A stretch of 64,000 nucleotides of DNA from contig NZ_RQII01000053.1 in the NCBI RefSeq assembly GCF_004761975.1, forward strand, positions 1 to 64,000, written 5' to 3'. Below the pieces are notes generated by a model that had not been told where the DNA came from, did no database searches, and was given only the letters and a program-made list of their open reading frames with translations. Below, in pieces: positions 1 through 8,733 of this stretch; position 1 is the first letter of the stretch; each line of letters opens with the position of its first letter. The position numbers were made by a program, and so were the translations under genes. The DNA is from Planococcus koreensis (GTDB lineage Bacteria; Bacillota; Bacilli; Bacillales_A; Planococcaceae).

Positions 1-136
1 AAAAAGTCGAAGATTACATGTATTATTACAACTATATACGACCGTTCCAAAAATTAAACTGCCACTCTCCGATTGAATATCGGACAATGGCAGCCTAGGT
101 GTTTTTTCTGGTGTCTCAAATTAACGGGTCAGTCCA
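1..136 (+). mobile_element. Right end of an IS3-family insertion sequence (partial)
   Basis: The window opens inside the last codons of an IS3-type transposase (positions 3-98). About 28 bases after its stop, the sequence GGGTCAGTCCA (126-136) ends in CA, as IS3-family right ends do (TG...CA termini, often with a GACCC core). The left end lies outside the window, so completeness, target duplication and age cannot be judged. The element ends about 20 bp from the 3' end of the DJ-1/PfpI gene, which looks undamaged. Confidence 0.65.
3..98 (+). CDS. IS3-family transposase (OrfB), C-terminal 31 residues only
   Basis: Frame 3 is open from the window edge to a TAG at 96-98. It encodes a tail with a YYNYIRPFQKLN segment followed by SPIEYR. 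A YN..R....L...SP.EYR pattern is typical of the C terminus of IS3-family DDE transposases, just after the catalytic glutamate. The catalytic residues and the programmed OrfA/OrfB frameshift lie outside the window. Only the family assignment is supported; activity cannot be assessed. Confidence 0.7.
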   Translation, partial: KVEDYMYYYNYIRPFQKLNCHSPIEYRTMAA

Positions 137-156
137 CGGGGCCTCACTGTGTTTCA

Positions 157-681
157 TTATCCCAAGTTTTCAAGCAGCTTCAACGCTTCGCGGTTGAACG
201 CCGGCAGGTCGTCGGGTTGGCGGCTTGTCACCAATTGGTTCTGGCAGACAACCACTTCTTTGTCGACCACTTTCGCGCCGGCATATTCCATGTCCGTCTG
301 AATCGATTTGAAGCCGGTAGCGTCGCGTCCTTCCAGGGCTTTAGCTGAAATCAGCAATTGCGGTCCGTGGCAAATGGCAAAGACCGGTTTTTGCGCATCC
401 ATGAATGCTTTCGTAAATTTCACGAAACGGTCGTCCGCGCGCAATTGATCCGGCGAAAATCCGCCTGGCAGGAATAATGCATCGAAATCATCCGGGCTGA
501 CTTCGTCGATGCCCTTGTCGATCGTCACCGTGGCTTCGCCTTGCTTGCCTGTGACTTCTTTGCCGGCTTCCTTTTCAATCGTAAAGACTTCATGGCCCGC
601 TTCGTTGAACGCTTTCGTCGGGTCTGTATATTCCACATCTTCAAACATGTCAGTAATTAACGTTGCAATTTTCGCCATCAT
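157..681 (-). CDS. DJ-1/PfpI family protein (type 1 glutamine amidotransferase-like), YfkM-like
   Basis: A 174-residue cytosolic protein of the DJ-1/PfpI superfamily and of normal length for the PfpI/YfkM group (B. subtilis general stress protein 18). The nucleophile elbow is visible as AICHGP near residue 103, with FLPGGFSPDQLR just upstream. Family members are reported as cysteine peptidases, glyoxalase III-like or protein repair enzymes; which applies here cannot be read from sequence. Two ATGs are adjacent; GAGGAGTGG lies 3-6 bases upstream and suits either. It is a single gene between the IS3 end and the glycosylase gene. A stress role is inferred from family only. Confidence 0.9.
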   Translation of the reverse strand: MMAKIATLITDMFEDVEYTDPTKAFNEAGHEVFTIEKEAGKEVTGKQGEATVTIDKGIDEVSPDDFDALFLPGGFSPDQLRADDRFVKFTKAFMDAQKPVFAICHGPQLLISAKALEGRDATGFKSIQTDMEYAGAKVVDKEVVVCQNQLVTSRQPDDLPAFNREALKLLENLG

Positions 682-746
682 CTTCCACTCCTCGTTTATT
701 TAGTCTCCCTTAGTATTCCACGAGAAAACTAATTTAAACACTAAGA

Positions 747-1337
747 TTAGCGGAATTTGGAAACGAACGGATTGTCCTGCTCCCAAAAACGGTACGGATA
801 ATGGACAGCTTCCTGCGAATTGGCGATGCCGACCCGTGGGCCTTCCACAATTGCGTGGACCGGATCGCCTTCTGCGATATACAGCGGGCGCTCTGTAAAA
901 TAATGGCCGTAATAATCCATTGTGATGCCCATCGCTTTGGTCAACTTTCCAGGGCCGCTCGTCCACTGCTTGATCGGCAGGTGCTTGCCGCGCAATTCCG
1001 CCATCAAATCGATGCCTTCGACAGGCTCGACTGCGCGGATTAAAATTGCACGCGGCGTATCCACAGGTCCGCTGACGACATTGACCAAAGTATGGGTATG
1101 CATTTGGTACGTATAAACACTGCCGGCTTTGCCGAACATGATTTCTGTGCGCTTTGTGCGGCGGTTGCCGAAACTATGGGCAGCACGGTCTTCCGCTCCC
1201 ATATAAGCTTCCGTTTCAACGATGCGCCCTGCGACCGTTCCGGCTGGCGTTTCGTGGACCAATAGCTGGCCCAGCAGAGAACGCGCCAATTCGAGGGTCG
1301 GTGCATCAAAAAATTGTGCAGAGACTGGTTTAAACAT
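747..1337 (-). CDS. DNA-3-methyladenine glycosylase (AAG/MPG family)
   Basis: A 196-residue monofunctional glycosylase of the AAG/MPG fold, which excises alkylated purines such as 3-methyladenine and hypoxanthine in base-excision repair. The core shows the family pattern ETEAYMG, then HSFGNRRTKRTE and MFGKAGSVYTY, followed by PRAILIRAVEP. Length is standard. The ATG follows GGAGGGAT at good spacing. It starts 23 bp downstream of trpA with no visible terminator between, so it probably receives some transcription from the trp operon. That link is inference; no functional tie to tryptophan synthesis is known. Confidence 0.93.
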   Translation of the reverse strand: MFKPVSAQFFDAPTLELARSLLGQLLVHETPAGTVAGRIVETEAYMGAEDRAAHSFGNRRTKRTEIMFGKAGSVYTYQMHTHTLVNVVSGPVDTPRAILIRAVEPVEGIDLMAELRGKHLPIKQWTSGPGKLTKAMGITMDYYGHYFTERPLYIAEGDPVHAIVEGPRVGIANSQEAVHYPYRFWEQDNPFVSKFR

Positions 1338-1360
1338 GAATTGATCCCTCCTATCCGGAA

Positions 1361-2131
1361 TTATACCGGATTAGGGGCAGTCACCGCTTCTATGAGGGGT
1401 TTGATGTCTTCGATTTTATCTTCATAAAAGGCTTGGACAATGGCGCTCCCGACAATAAATCCGTCGACATCATCGCGCAGCAGGTCGACGTGATGGGTTT
1501 TCGAAATTCCGAAGCCTGCGTAGACAGGTACCGGGCTCTTTTCGCGCACACGCCGCATGAACGTCCGGACATCGTTGGACATTTCATCCCGTGCGCCAGT
1601 GATGCCGGTTACTGTGACCGCGTAGACAAAGCCTTCCGCTTCCTGCAAAATCGCGTCCAAACGCTTCTCAGTCGTTGTCAACGTGACCAATTGGACAAGC
1701 GCCATATCTTCTTTCTTCAAATATGTCTCAGCCAGCTGCCGATGTTCGTAAGGAAGATCCGGAATGATGACAGCGGAGACGCCTGCGCTTTTCGCTTGTT
1801 TGGCGAAGCGCTCCACTCCGAATTTGATGACCGGGTTCAGGTACGTCATAATCAGCAGCGGCACTTTCACTTCGAATGTCCAGCCCGCCATCTCATTCAA
1901 TACCTTTTCCAGCGTCACGCCTTCTTTCAGCGCACGGTCACCCGCCGCTTCAATCGTTGGCCCATCCGCTACAGGATCCGAAAAGGGGATGCCGACCTCA
2001 ATAGCAGTAACGCCGGCTTCCTGAAGGTATTGGACCTGCTCTTTCAGCCGATCCAGCCCTCCGTCTCCAGCCATGATATAAGCCACAAAAGCTTTCTCGC
2101 CGTTTTCTTTCAATACCGAAAGCCTGTTCAT
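1361..2131 (-). CDS. trpA: Tryptophan synthase alpha subunit
   Basis: A 256-residue TIM-barrel protein that cleaves indole-3-glycerol phosphate to indole and glyceraldehyde 3-phosphate; indole is channelled to TrpB. The active-site block [15 protein letters not shown] (about residues 42-56) contains the catalytic Glu and Asp, and phosphate-binding glycines sit in VTGITG and GFGIS. Length matches the family. Its ATG overlaps the trpB stop by 4 bp (ATGA), so it is translationally coupled and is the last trp gene of the operon. Expression should depend on the T-box upstream of trpD. Confidence 0.97.
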   Translation of the reverse strand: MNRLSVLKENGEKAFVAYIMAGDGGLDRLKEQVQYLQEAGVTAIEVGIPFSDPVADGPTIEAAGDRALKEGVTLEKVLNEMAGWTFEVKVPLLIMTYLNPVIKFGVERFAKQAKSAGVSAVIIPDLPYEHRQLAETYLKKEDMALVQLVTLTTTEKRLDAILQEAEGFVYAVTVTGITGARDEMSNDVRTFMRRVREKSPVPVYAGFGISKTHHVDLLRDDVDGFIVGSAIVQAFYEDKIEDIKPLIEAVTAPNPV

Positions 2132-3924
2132 GCCAACCCCTCCAATTTCTCGGCGTAAGTCGCCATGTCTTTATCGCCGCGCCCCGAAACGCAGATAACC
2201 AGAATTTCATCCTTGTTCATCTCTTTGGCCGTCTTCTCCGCCTGCGAAATTGCATGAGCCGTTTCGAGCGCCGGGATGATGCCTTCCAAACGTGAAAAGG
2301 AAATGACCGCCTCAAGTGCTTCAGCATCAGTGATCGCTTTGTATTCAACACGCCCGATATCCGCAAGATACGCGTGCTCAGGTCCGATTCCAGGATAATC
2401 CAAGCCAGCGGAAACCGAATGGGCTTCCAGCACTTGGCCCGAATCCGATTGCAACAGCTTCATGAATGCGCCGTGCAAGACGCCTTCGGTACCTTTCGTC
2501 ATCGTTGCCGCATGCTTTTCAGTTTCTGTTCCTTCTCCGGCCGCTTCAACACCGATCAACCGCACCGACTCGTCTTTCAAGAACGGGTAGAACATGCCGA
2601 TGGCGTTGCTGCCGCCGCCGACGCACGCCAAGATGGTATCTGGCAAACGCCCTTCGTGCTCCACAATTTGGCGCTTCGTTTCTTCGCCGATGACACTCTG
2701 GAAATCCCGCACCATCGTCGGGAACGGATGCGGCCCCAGCGCAGAGCCGATCAAGTAATGTGTATCTTCCACATTCGTGACCCAGTAGCGCAGCGCTTCA
2801 TTGACCGCATCTTTTAATGTTGCACTGCCTTTTGTGACGCTTTCAACGCGCGCGCCCAATAATTTCATGCGGAACACATTGAGCTGCTGGCGCTTGATGT
2901 CTTCTTCGCCCATGAAAATGACGCAATCGAGGTCAAATAATGCGCACACTGTCGCTGTTGCGACGCCGTGCTGCCCTGCTCCTGTTTCCGCAACAATTTT
3001 GCGTTTGCCCATGCGCATGGCAAGCAATGCCTGGCCAATCGCGTTATTGATCTTATGAGCGCCAGTATGGTTCAAATCTTCACGCTTCAAATAGACTTTC
3101 GGTCCACCCCACGCCTCCGTTAAACGCTTTGCATACGTCAGAGGCTGTTCGCGCCCGACATATTCTTTCAGGTAATGGTGATATTCTTTCTGAAATTCGG
3201 GGTCATCTTTTGCTTCCGTATATGAATCTTCCAGTTCCTTGACCGCCTTCATCAAGGTTTCCGGAACAAATTGTCCACCGTATTTACCGAAAAACCCAAC
3301 TTTCTCTATTGTCTCCTGCATCGAATCACCCTTCGCTTTCTGAATAAAATGCTTTATTTTCACGGCGTCTTTGACGCCTTCTGTTTCGACTCCACTCGAG
3401 ACATCCACCATGAACGGCTGTGTCTGCCCAATTGCCGCGGCCACATTGTCCGGATTCAATCCACCGGCAACAATCAGCCGGGAAGTGTCTATTCCAGCCC
3501 CTGCCAATAACGTCCAGTCAAATACATGGCCGCTGCCCCCGCGGTAATCCGTTCCCGGGGCGTCCACCAAAACGAAATCAGCAACTGACCGGCCGAGCTT
3601 TTCGGCATCTGCTGTGGTGCGAATTGAGAAAGCCTGCACGACTGGCACCGAAATCGCCTGCACGAGCTCATCCGGTTCATCGCCGTGCAATTGGACCATT
3701 GTCAACGGCACTTCGCGGACAGTCCTCTCAATTTCTTCAAGTGCTGCATTGACGAAAACACCAATTTTATCGACGCCTGCGGGCACATGCTTCGCAAGTT
3801 CTGCCGCTTTTTCCACACTGATCCGCCGCTTGCTTGGCGCAAAGACAAAACCGATGGCATCCGCTTGTCCAGCAGCTTTTACGTGCTGGACTTCCATGAG
3901 GCCGCAAATTTTCACTTTCGTCAT
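2128..3924 (-). CDS. trpFB: Fused phosphoribosylanthranilate isomerase - tryptophan synthase beta (TrpF-TrpB)
   Basis: A single uninterrupted reading frame of 598 codons covers two enzymes. Residues 1 to ~201 are TrpF (KICGL motif with catalytic Cys; [12 protein letters not shown] near the catalytic Asp). Residues from ~202 are TrpB, beginning [12 protein letters not shown], with the PLP lysine in [11 protein letters not shown] and the phosphate-binding GGGSNAIG. Each half is full length for its family, so the fusion has almost no linker. No stop codon separates them. An internal ATG at 3321 preceded by AAGGGTGATTCG could allow separate TrpB translation. The start at 3924 overlaps the trpC stop (ATGA) and follows GAGGAGG. 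A lost stop by sequencing error is possible but would need a base substitution or indel exactly here. Confidence 0.9.
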   Translation of the reverse strand: MTKVKICGLMEVQHVKAAGQADAIGFVFAPSKRRISVEKAAELAKHVPAGVDKIGVFVNAALEEIERTVREVPLTMVQLHGDEPDELVQAISVPVVQAFSIRTTADAEKLGRSVADFVLVDAPGTDYRGGSGHVFDWTLLAGAGIDTSRLIVAGGLNPDNVAAAIGQTQPFMVDVSSGVETEGVKDAVKIKHFIQKAKGDSMQETIEKVGFFGKYGGQFVPETLMKAVKELEDSYTEAKDDPEFQKEYHHYLKEYVGREQPLTYAKRLTEAWGGPKVYLKREDLNHTGAHKINNAIGQALLAMRMGKRKIVAETGAGQHGVATATVCALFDLDCVIFMGEEDIKRQQLNVFRMKLLGARVESVTKGSATLKDAVNEALRYWVTNVEDTHYLIGSALGPHPFPTMVRDFQSVIGEETKRQIVEHEGRLPDTILACVGGGSNAIGMFYPFLKDESVRLIGVEAAGEGTETEKHAATMTKGTEGVLHGAFMKLLQSDSGQVLEAHSVSAGLDYPGIGPEHAYLADIGRVEYKAITDAEALEAVISFSRLEGIIPALETAHAISQAEKTAKEMNKDEILVICVSGRGDKDMATYAEKLEGLA

Positions 3925-4694
3925 TTCGCCGCCTCCTCTGAAGTCGCTTCTTGAATCCATGAGCCCGGGTCAGCCGCACGCATCAGCGCTTCGCCGACCA
4001 GCACGCCTGACGCCCCGTGACCGAATACAAACGCGGCATCCTGCTTTGTCGCAAGGCCGCTTTCGCTTATCAATACACGCTTGCCGTCGCCCGGGAATTC
4101 TTTTGCCAATTCGGCCGTCCGTTCGAGCGACACCTCAAACGTCTTCAAATCACGATTATTGATACCGATCAATTGCGCGTCTAATTCGAGTGCACTTGCC
4201 AGTTCCTCGCTGTCGTGCACTTCAACGAGCACTTCAAGGCCCGCAGACTCCGCGTAAGCGAATAGCCGGTGAAGCTCCTCTTTTTCAAGTGCCGCTACAA
4301 TAAGCAGGATAATGGTCGCCCCTGCCGCTTTCGCCCGGTCGACCTGGATTTCGCTGACGATGAAATCTTTGCACAGGACCGGGATCGATACCGCCCTCGC
4401 CACTTGGCGCAAGTCTTCGATCGATCCTTTGAAATAACTTTCATCGGTCAATACCGAAATCGCTGCTGCTCCGGCCGCTTCGTATTTCTTAGCTTGTGCA
4501 ACAACATCCACATCCGTGGAAATGTCGCCTTTCGAAGGAGAAGCGCGTTTGATCTCCGCAACGACCCCCCGCCGTTCCTGCAGATGGGAAATCAACAAGG
4601 TTTTTGCCGGAAATTGTTCCTGAACCTCTGCTGCTTCGCTATACCCTTGTATCTCTATGCGTTTTGTTTCAATGATTTGGTCCAAGATTGTCAT
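3921..4694 (-). CDS. trpC: Indole-3-glycerol phosphate synthase
   Basis: A 257-residue TIM-barrel enzyme that converts carboxyphenylamino-deoxyribulose phosphate to indole-3-glycerol phosphate. Family motifs are present: [13 protein letters not shown] with the substrate-binding Lys, [18 protein letters not shown], and GINNRDL followed by ISESG. The ATG at 4694 overlaps the trpD TGA (ATGA) and has GGAGG eight bases upstream; an in-frame GTG six bases earlier is less well placed. The 3' end overlaps the trpF start in the same way, so trpD, trpC and trpFB are translationally coupled. Confidence 0.97.
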   Translation of the reverse strand: MTILDQIIETKRIEIQGYSEAAEVQEQFPAKTLLISHLQERRGVVAEIKRASPSKGDISTDVDVVAQAKKYEAAGAAAISVLTDESYFKGSIEDLRQVARAVSIPVLCKDFIVSEIQVDRAKAAGATIILLIVAALEKEELHRLFAYAESAGLEVLVEVHDSEELASALELDAQLIGINNRDLKTFEVSLERTAELAKEFPGDGKRVLISESGLATKQDAAFVFGHGASGVLVGEALMRAADPGSWIQEATSEEAAK

Positions 4695-5683
4695 ACACAC
4701 ACCTCCGAAGTTAATCTATGCAGTTCGAAAACCCGAGCGGTTTCTCCTGACAAAATCGATTTTCGCGCCTGGTGCACGCCTTCCGCAATGCTTGCCGCGC
4801 GGCCGCTTGCGTAAAGGCAGGCACCTGCGTTCAAAGCGACCGTATCGAGGTAGGGGCTTTCATTGCCATTCAATACATCCATGAAAATTTCCGCGTTGCG
4901 TTCCGGTTCCCCGCCGCGGATCGCTTCGATTGGTGCCACTTCAAGACCCGCTTCATGCGGATGGAACGTCGACGCGTGCTTGCCAGTTTCATCAAAAAAG
5001 ATCAATTCATTGGTTCCCGCAAGCGACAATTCATCCAAGCCGCCTGCACCGTGGACGATCACTCCACGCTTGCGGCCTAGACGCATCAATGCGTCAGCCA
5101 TTGGCTCCATCATATCGCGGCGGTAGACGCCGGTCATTTGAACCGTGACAGGCAGCGGGTTCGCGAGCGGCCCTGCCAGATTGAAGATGGTCGGCGTACC
5201 GATGTTTTTGCGGATGTCCCGCAATTTGCCGAGTGCCGGATGGATCACCGGGGCGAACAAGAAAGCGATTCCTGTCCCCTCGAGCATCCCGGGAATTTTC
5301 TCCGTATCCGAATCAACAGCGATGCCGAGTGCTTCCAGCACATCCGAGCTGCCTGTTTTGCTCGAGACGCTGCGATTGCCGTGTTTTGCCACCGTCATTC
5401 CGGTTCCTGCTAAAACAAATGCGGTCAAAGTGCTGATGTTGAAACTGTAAGACCGGTCCCCGCCGGTTCCACAAACATCAACCAGTTCTCCCGACACTTC
5501 CGGCAGTGCGATGGCTTTCTCCCGCATCGCCTTCACCAATCCCACTAGTTCATCAGCCGTCTCGCCTTTTTCATGCAGACCGATCAAAAACTCCTTGATT
5601 TGTGCGTCTTCCATATCTCCGTTCAATAAACTGCGTGATTTTTCCAGCATCTGCTGTTCTGTCATATTCTCTGCTCTGCTCAT
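4691..5683 (-). CDS. trpD: Anthranilate phosphoribosyltransferase
   Basis: A 330-residue enzyme joining anthranilate and PRPP, the second committed step of tryptophan synthesis. The PRPP-binding DVCGTGGD, the NISTLT segment and AKHGNRSVSSKTGSSD are all intact. Length is typical of stand-alone bacterial TrpD with no TrpG domain fused. The ATG at 5683 follows TTGAGGAGAG. It is the first gene after the T-box leader. trpE and trpG, which precede trpD in many Bacillota operons, are absent; the next gene upstream is an acyl-CoA ligase. Anthranilate synthase must therefore be encoded elsewhere, or anthranilate is imported. Confidence 0.97.
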   Translation of the reverse strand: MSRAENMTEQQMLEKSRSLLNGDMEDAQIKEFLIGLHEKGETADELVGLVKAMREKAIALPEVSGELVDVCGTGGDRSYSFNISTLTAFVLAGTGMTVAKHGNRSVSSKTGSSDVLEALGIAVDSDTEKIPGMLEGTGIAFLFAPVIHPALGKLRDIRKNIGTPTIFNLAGPLANPLPVTVQMTGVYRRDMMEPMADALMRLGRKRGVIVHGAGGLDELSLAGTNELIFFDETGKHASTFHPHEAGLEVAPIEAIRGGEPERNAEIFMDVLNGNESPYLDTVALNAGACLYASGRAASIAEGVHQARKSILSGETARVFELHRLTSEVCV

Positions 5684-5714
5684 TTTTCAGCTCTCCTCAA
5701 CTCGTTTTTAAATG

Positions 5715-5754
5715 CAAAAATCCCCGCAACCGGACAGATATCCGGTTGCGGGGA
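5715..5754 (-). terminator. T-box conditional terminator before trpD
   Basis: On the minus strand the arms CCCCGCAACCGGA and TCCGGTTGCGGGG pair around a short loop and are followed by ATTTTTG. The 5' arm lies directly after the T-box element, so antiterminator and terminator are mutually exclusive. It ends about 30 bases before the trpD ATG. Confidence 0.92.
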
Positions 5755-5975
5755 CGGGTTAAACCGCGGTACCACCACGCATTAATGCAAATTTTGCACT
5801 CACTTAAAACAGGCTCTTCGCCTTTCCCTTTAACGCAGGGCTTACGTCTGCCTTACTCGCTTCCGCTTTCTGGCCAGCTCTCCTAAGTCCATTCGCGCAA
5901 GTGATCCAATCAGCTTCCACCAGCCGCTGACTCTCTAAAATGGATCCCCTTGCCTACTCGTCTCAATCCTCGATT
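5715..5975 (-). promoter_or_regulatory. T-box riboswitch, tryptophan (TGG specifier)
   Basis: Read on the minus strand, the leader has the T-box element GTGGTACCGCGG (5761-5780), a GAGTAGG AGTA-type segment (about 5951-5961) and a distal stem I loop with GGCTGGTGGAAGC. A specifier loop GAATGGACTTAGGAG contains TGG at 5889-5891, the Trp codon. A strong terminator hairpin (5721-5754) with a T-run follows. Uncharged tRNA-Trp would stabilise the antiterminator and allow transcription into trpD. This fits the downstream genes exactly. Stem boundaries are approximate because I folded by eye. Confidence 0.93.
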
Positions 5976-6052
5976 TGTACACTCTTCTATTCTTAACTTT
6001 TCTAGGCTCTTCTCTCAAATAGACTTGCCGCTCGTTCAACAAGTTGTCCCTC

Positions 6053-6081
6053 ATGTTAAAAGGTTTTGTTTATTCTGTCAA
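6053..6081 (-). promoter_or_regulatory. Sigma-A promoter of the trp operon
   Basis: On the minus strand a perfect -35 TTGACA (6076-6081) and a -10 TAACAT (6053-6058) are separated by 17 bp. The expected start near 6046 gives a T-box leader of about 360 nt before trpD. It lies in the gap after the acyl-CoA ligase stop, so the trp operon has its own promoter. Confidence 0.75.
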
Positions 6082-6108
6082 GTCATATGTGTTCGGGAAA
6101 CAAATTTT

Positions 6109-7725
6109 TCACCCATAATGGCCTGCCATTTCTTTGCGCAGCGCGGCTTTCAAGAATTTCCCGACGGACGTCTTCGGCACTTCCTTCAGGAACACCACAT
6201 CGTCCGGAACCCACCATTTGGCGAACTGGCTTTCCAGGTACGCCAACAACTCCGCCTTCATGGCATCGTCTTCCCGGTAGCCTTCTTTCAGCACGATACA
6301 TGCCAAGGGGCGCTCGAGCCATTTTTCATGAGGGATGGCGATGACCGCGGCTTCAAAAACCGCTTCATGGGTCATCAACGCGTTTTCGAGGTCGACGGAG
6401 GAAATCCATTCGCCGCCGCTCTTGATCAGATCTTTTGTGCGGTCCGTCAATTTGATATAGCCGTCCGACTCGATGACCGCGATATCGCCGGTATACAGCC
6501 AGCCGTCACGGAAGGCATCTGCCGTCCGTTCATCCTTGTAGTATTCATCTGCAATCCAGGCGCCTTTGACGTTCAGTTCACCCATCGTCTCGCCGTCCCA
6601 CGGCGCTTCGCCGTTTTCATTGACAATGCGCACTTCCAGGCCAGGCATCGGGAGACCGGCCATTGACCGGCGCTCGATCCGCTCATCCATCGATAAGCCC
6701 TCCATCGCGGAAGTGGTTACGGCCAAGCTGACAAGCGGCGACGTTTCAGTCATGCCGTAGCCGGTGACGAACGGCACATGGTATTTTTCCTCAAATGCGC
6801 GGATCAGGCCTTTCGGCGATGCCGAACCGCCGCAGATGATCATGCGCAGCGTGTCGATATTGCGTGGATTGGCTTCCAGTTCTTTCAGCACGCCGAGCCA
6901 GATTGTTGGCACGCCGGCGGTCAATGTAACTTTTTCCTGTTCGATCAAATCCAGCAGCATGCCTGGCGCGAAGCCCGGCCCAGGCAGCACTTGCGTCGTG
7001 CCGAACAATACCGCCGCAAACGGCAGCCCCCATGCATTGGCGTGGAACATCGGCACGATTGACAATGCGATGTCCCGCTCTGAAAGCGCCATGGAGTCTG
7101 CCATGCCGAGTGCATAGCTGTGCAGCACCAGCCCGCGATGCGTATAGACGACGCCTTTTGGATTGCCAGTCGTAGCCGATGTATAGCACATGCCAGCCGG
7201 CGTATTTTCGTCCAGGTCTTCCGGGAACTCGTAGCTGCCGTCTTCAGCCGCCATCAATTGTTCATAAGAATGGACATTCTCGAGCTGCGTTTCAGGCAAG
7301 TCCAAGCCATCTTTCATGATGACGAAATGCTTGACCGTTTTGAGGTGAGGGGCAATTTTTTCAATCAGTGGAAACAAATCATGGTCCACTAGCAGGATGT
7401 CATCTTCTGCGTGGTTGATGACATAAATGATGTGTTCGGGAGACAAACGGATATTGACCATATGCAAAATCGCACCTGCGCCAGGCACGCCGAAATACAA
7501 TTCCAAATGGCGATGATGATTCCAGGCGAAACTGCCGACTTTCACACCCCGGCCCATGCCGATTTTCTCCAACGCCGCAGCCAATTGGCGCGTGCGTTTG
7601 GCAAAATCTTTATACGGGATGCGGTGGATCGTATTTTCCCCCGTGCGCGAAATGATTAATTTCTCCGGAAAATAACGTTCAGCCCTTTTGACGAATGAAG
7701 ACAATAACAACGGTGCGTCCATCAT
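6109..7725 (-). CDS. Fatty-acyl-CoA synthetase (AMP-binding, ANL superfamily)
   Basis: A 538-residue acyl-adenylate-forming enzyme that probably activates medium- or long-chain fatty acids to CoA thioesters. Core motifs are visible: the P-loop YTSATTGNPKGV (about residue 180), YGMTETSP, GWLYTGDIA and the C-terminal KTSVGKFLK, which contains the catalytic lysine. Two ATGs begin the gene. It is the last gene of a five-gene operon (thiolase, SDR, acyl-CoA dehydrogenase, CoA-transferase, ligase) with short intergenic gaps. Chain-length preference cannot be inferred. Confidence 0.92.
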   Translation of the reverse strand: MMDAPLLLSSFVKRAERYFPEKLIISRTGENTIHRIPYKDFAKRTRQLAAALEKIGMGRGVKVGSFAWNHHRHLELYFGVPGAGAILHMVNIRLSPEHIIYVINHAEDDILLVDHDLFPLIEKIAPHLKTVKHFVIMKDGLDLPETQLENVHSYEQLMAAEDGSYEFPEDLDENTPAGMCYTSATTGNPKGVVYTHRGLVLHSYALGMADSMALSERDIALSIVPMFHANAWGLPFAAVLFGTTQVLPGPGFAPGMLLDLIEQEKVTLTAGVPTIWLGVLKELEANPRNIDTLRMIICGGSASPKGLIRAFEEKYHVPFVTGYGMTETSPLVSLAVTTSAMEGLSMDERIERRSMAGLPMPGLEVRIVNENGEAPWDGETMGELNVKGAWIADEYYKDERTADAFRDGWLYTGDIAVIESDGYIKLTDRTKDLIKSGGEWISSVDLENALMTHEAVFEAAVIAIPHEKWLERPLACIVLKEGYREDDAMKAELLAYLESQFAKWWVPDDVVFLKEVPKTSVGKFLKAALRKEMAGHYG

Positions 7726-7746
7726 AAAACAACCAGCTCCTTTTCA

Positions 7747-8733
7747 TCATTTTTCATCCTGTACCTGCTGTTTGAAATTTTCACGCGCCTTGAATTGAGG
7801 ATGCTGAAAGCGTTCATGCGCTTTCAGCACCGGGGCAAGGCAGCAATCAACTGTTAACGACGCCTCATACCATTCTTGCCACATCCGCTCTTTGAAAAAA
7901 GCGGCAACTTGCGCATGCTCCAGGCTTCCTAAGGCCTTTGCGCCCCAGCTCCGCCATTCGGTACGGCCAGCCCATTCACAGAAATTATGCCAAAATTTCT
8001 CTTCCAGCGCTCCAAGGGTAACGTAACGTCCGTCTTTTGTTTCATAAATTGCGTAGCTGATCCGGGAGCCGCCAATTTCAGGAATGCCGCTTTCGGAAAC
8101 TCCCCGGTTTTGGTAAATATCGTGATTGCCTTGAAACTCAGCCATTGCTTCTGCCAAAGCAATATCCAAATGCACCCCTTTGCCTGTACGGTATTTTCGC
8201 AGCAGCGCTGACAAAATCTGTTCTGCAGCCAATAGCCCACCCGTATAATCGGCAAATGTATTGGTGGGATGCACAGGGCGTCCGACGGTGTCCGACATCT
8301 GTTCGAGCGCACCGGACAACGCCATATAATTCAAATCGTGGCTGCCAAGCAATGCGAGCGGACCTTTTTGGCCATAGCCCGAAAGCGAGCAGTACACCAA
8401 ATCGGGTTTGATGCGCTTCAACGTTTCATAGCCTAGCCCGAGCTTTTCCATGACCCCTGGACGGAAGGTTTCCAAAAGGACATCCGCCGTTCCCACCAAA
8501 GCACGCATTTCCTGGAGGCCTTCTTCCGACTTCAAATCGATGGCGACAATGGTTTTGCCGGCATTATTGGCTTCATGCACCAATCCACCGCCCATATACC
8601 TGGCGGGATCGCCTGCTGGCGGTTCGATTTTGATCACTTCCGCTCCCATCCGCGCGAGGCGCATGCCCGCATACGGACCAGGAACATAATAGGTCACATC
8701 CAGCACACGGATCCCCTTCAGCGCCCCCTCCAT
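7747..8733 (-). CDS. CaiB/BaiF family III CoA-transferase or alpha-methylacyl-CoA racemase-like protein
   Basis: A 328-residue member of the family III CoA-transferase fold. The N-terminal block (GIRVLDVTYYVPGPYAGM) and GAEVIKIEPPAGDPAR bind CoA, and GSHDLNYMALSG near residue 130 carries the aspartate that is catalytic in this family. The GHD..Y.ALSG form is commoner in alpha-methylacyl-CoA racemases. It is somewhat shorter than typical members. Its ATG directly abuts the stop of the upstream acyl-CoA dehydrogenase. In this operon a role in handling branched acyl-CoAs is plausible but inferred. Confidence 0.85.
   Translation of the reverse strand: MEGALKGIRVLDVTYYVPGPYAGMRLARMGAEVIKIEPPAGDPARYMGGGLVHEANNAGKTIVAIDLKSEEGLQEMRALVGTADVLLETFRPGVMEKLGLGYETLKRIKPDLVYCSLSGYGQKGPLALLGSHDLNYMALSGALEQMSDTVGRPVHPTNTFADYTGGLLAAEQILSALLRKYRTGKGVHLDIALAEAMAEFQGNHDIYQNRGVSESGIPEIGGSRISYAIYETKDGRYVTLGALEEKFWHNFCEWAGRTEWRSWGAKALGSLEHAQVAAFFKERMWQEWYEASLTVDCCLAPVLKAHERFQHPQFKARENFKQQVQDEK

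Noticed and set aside
1433-2158. 241-codon plus-strand frame opposite trpA
   Set aside because: Antisense shadow of a clearly conserved gene, with no ribosome site and an unlikely His/Arg/Phe-rich product.
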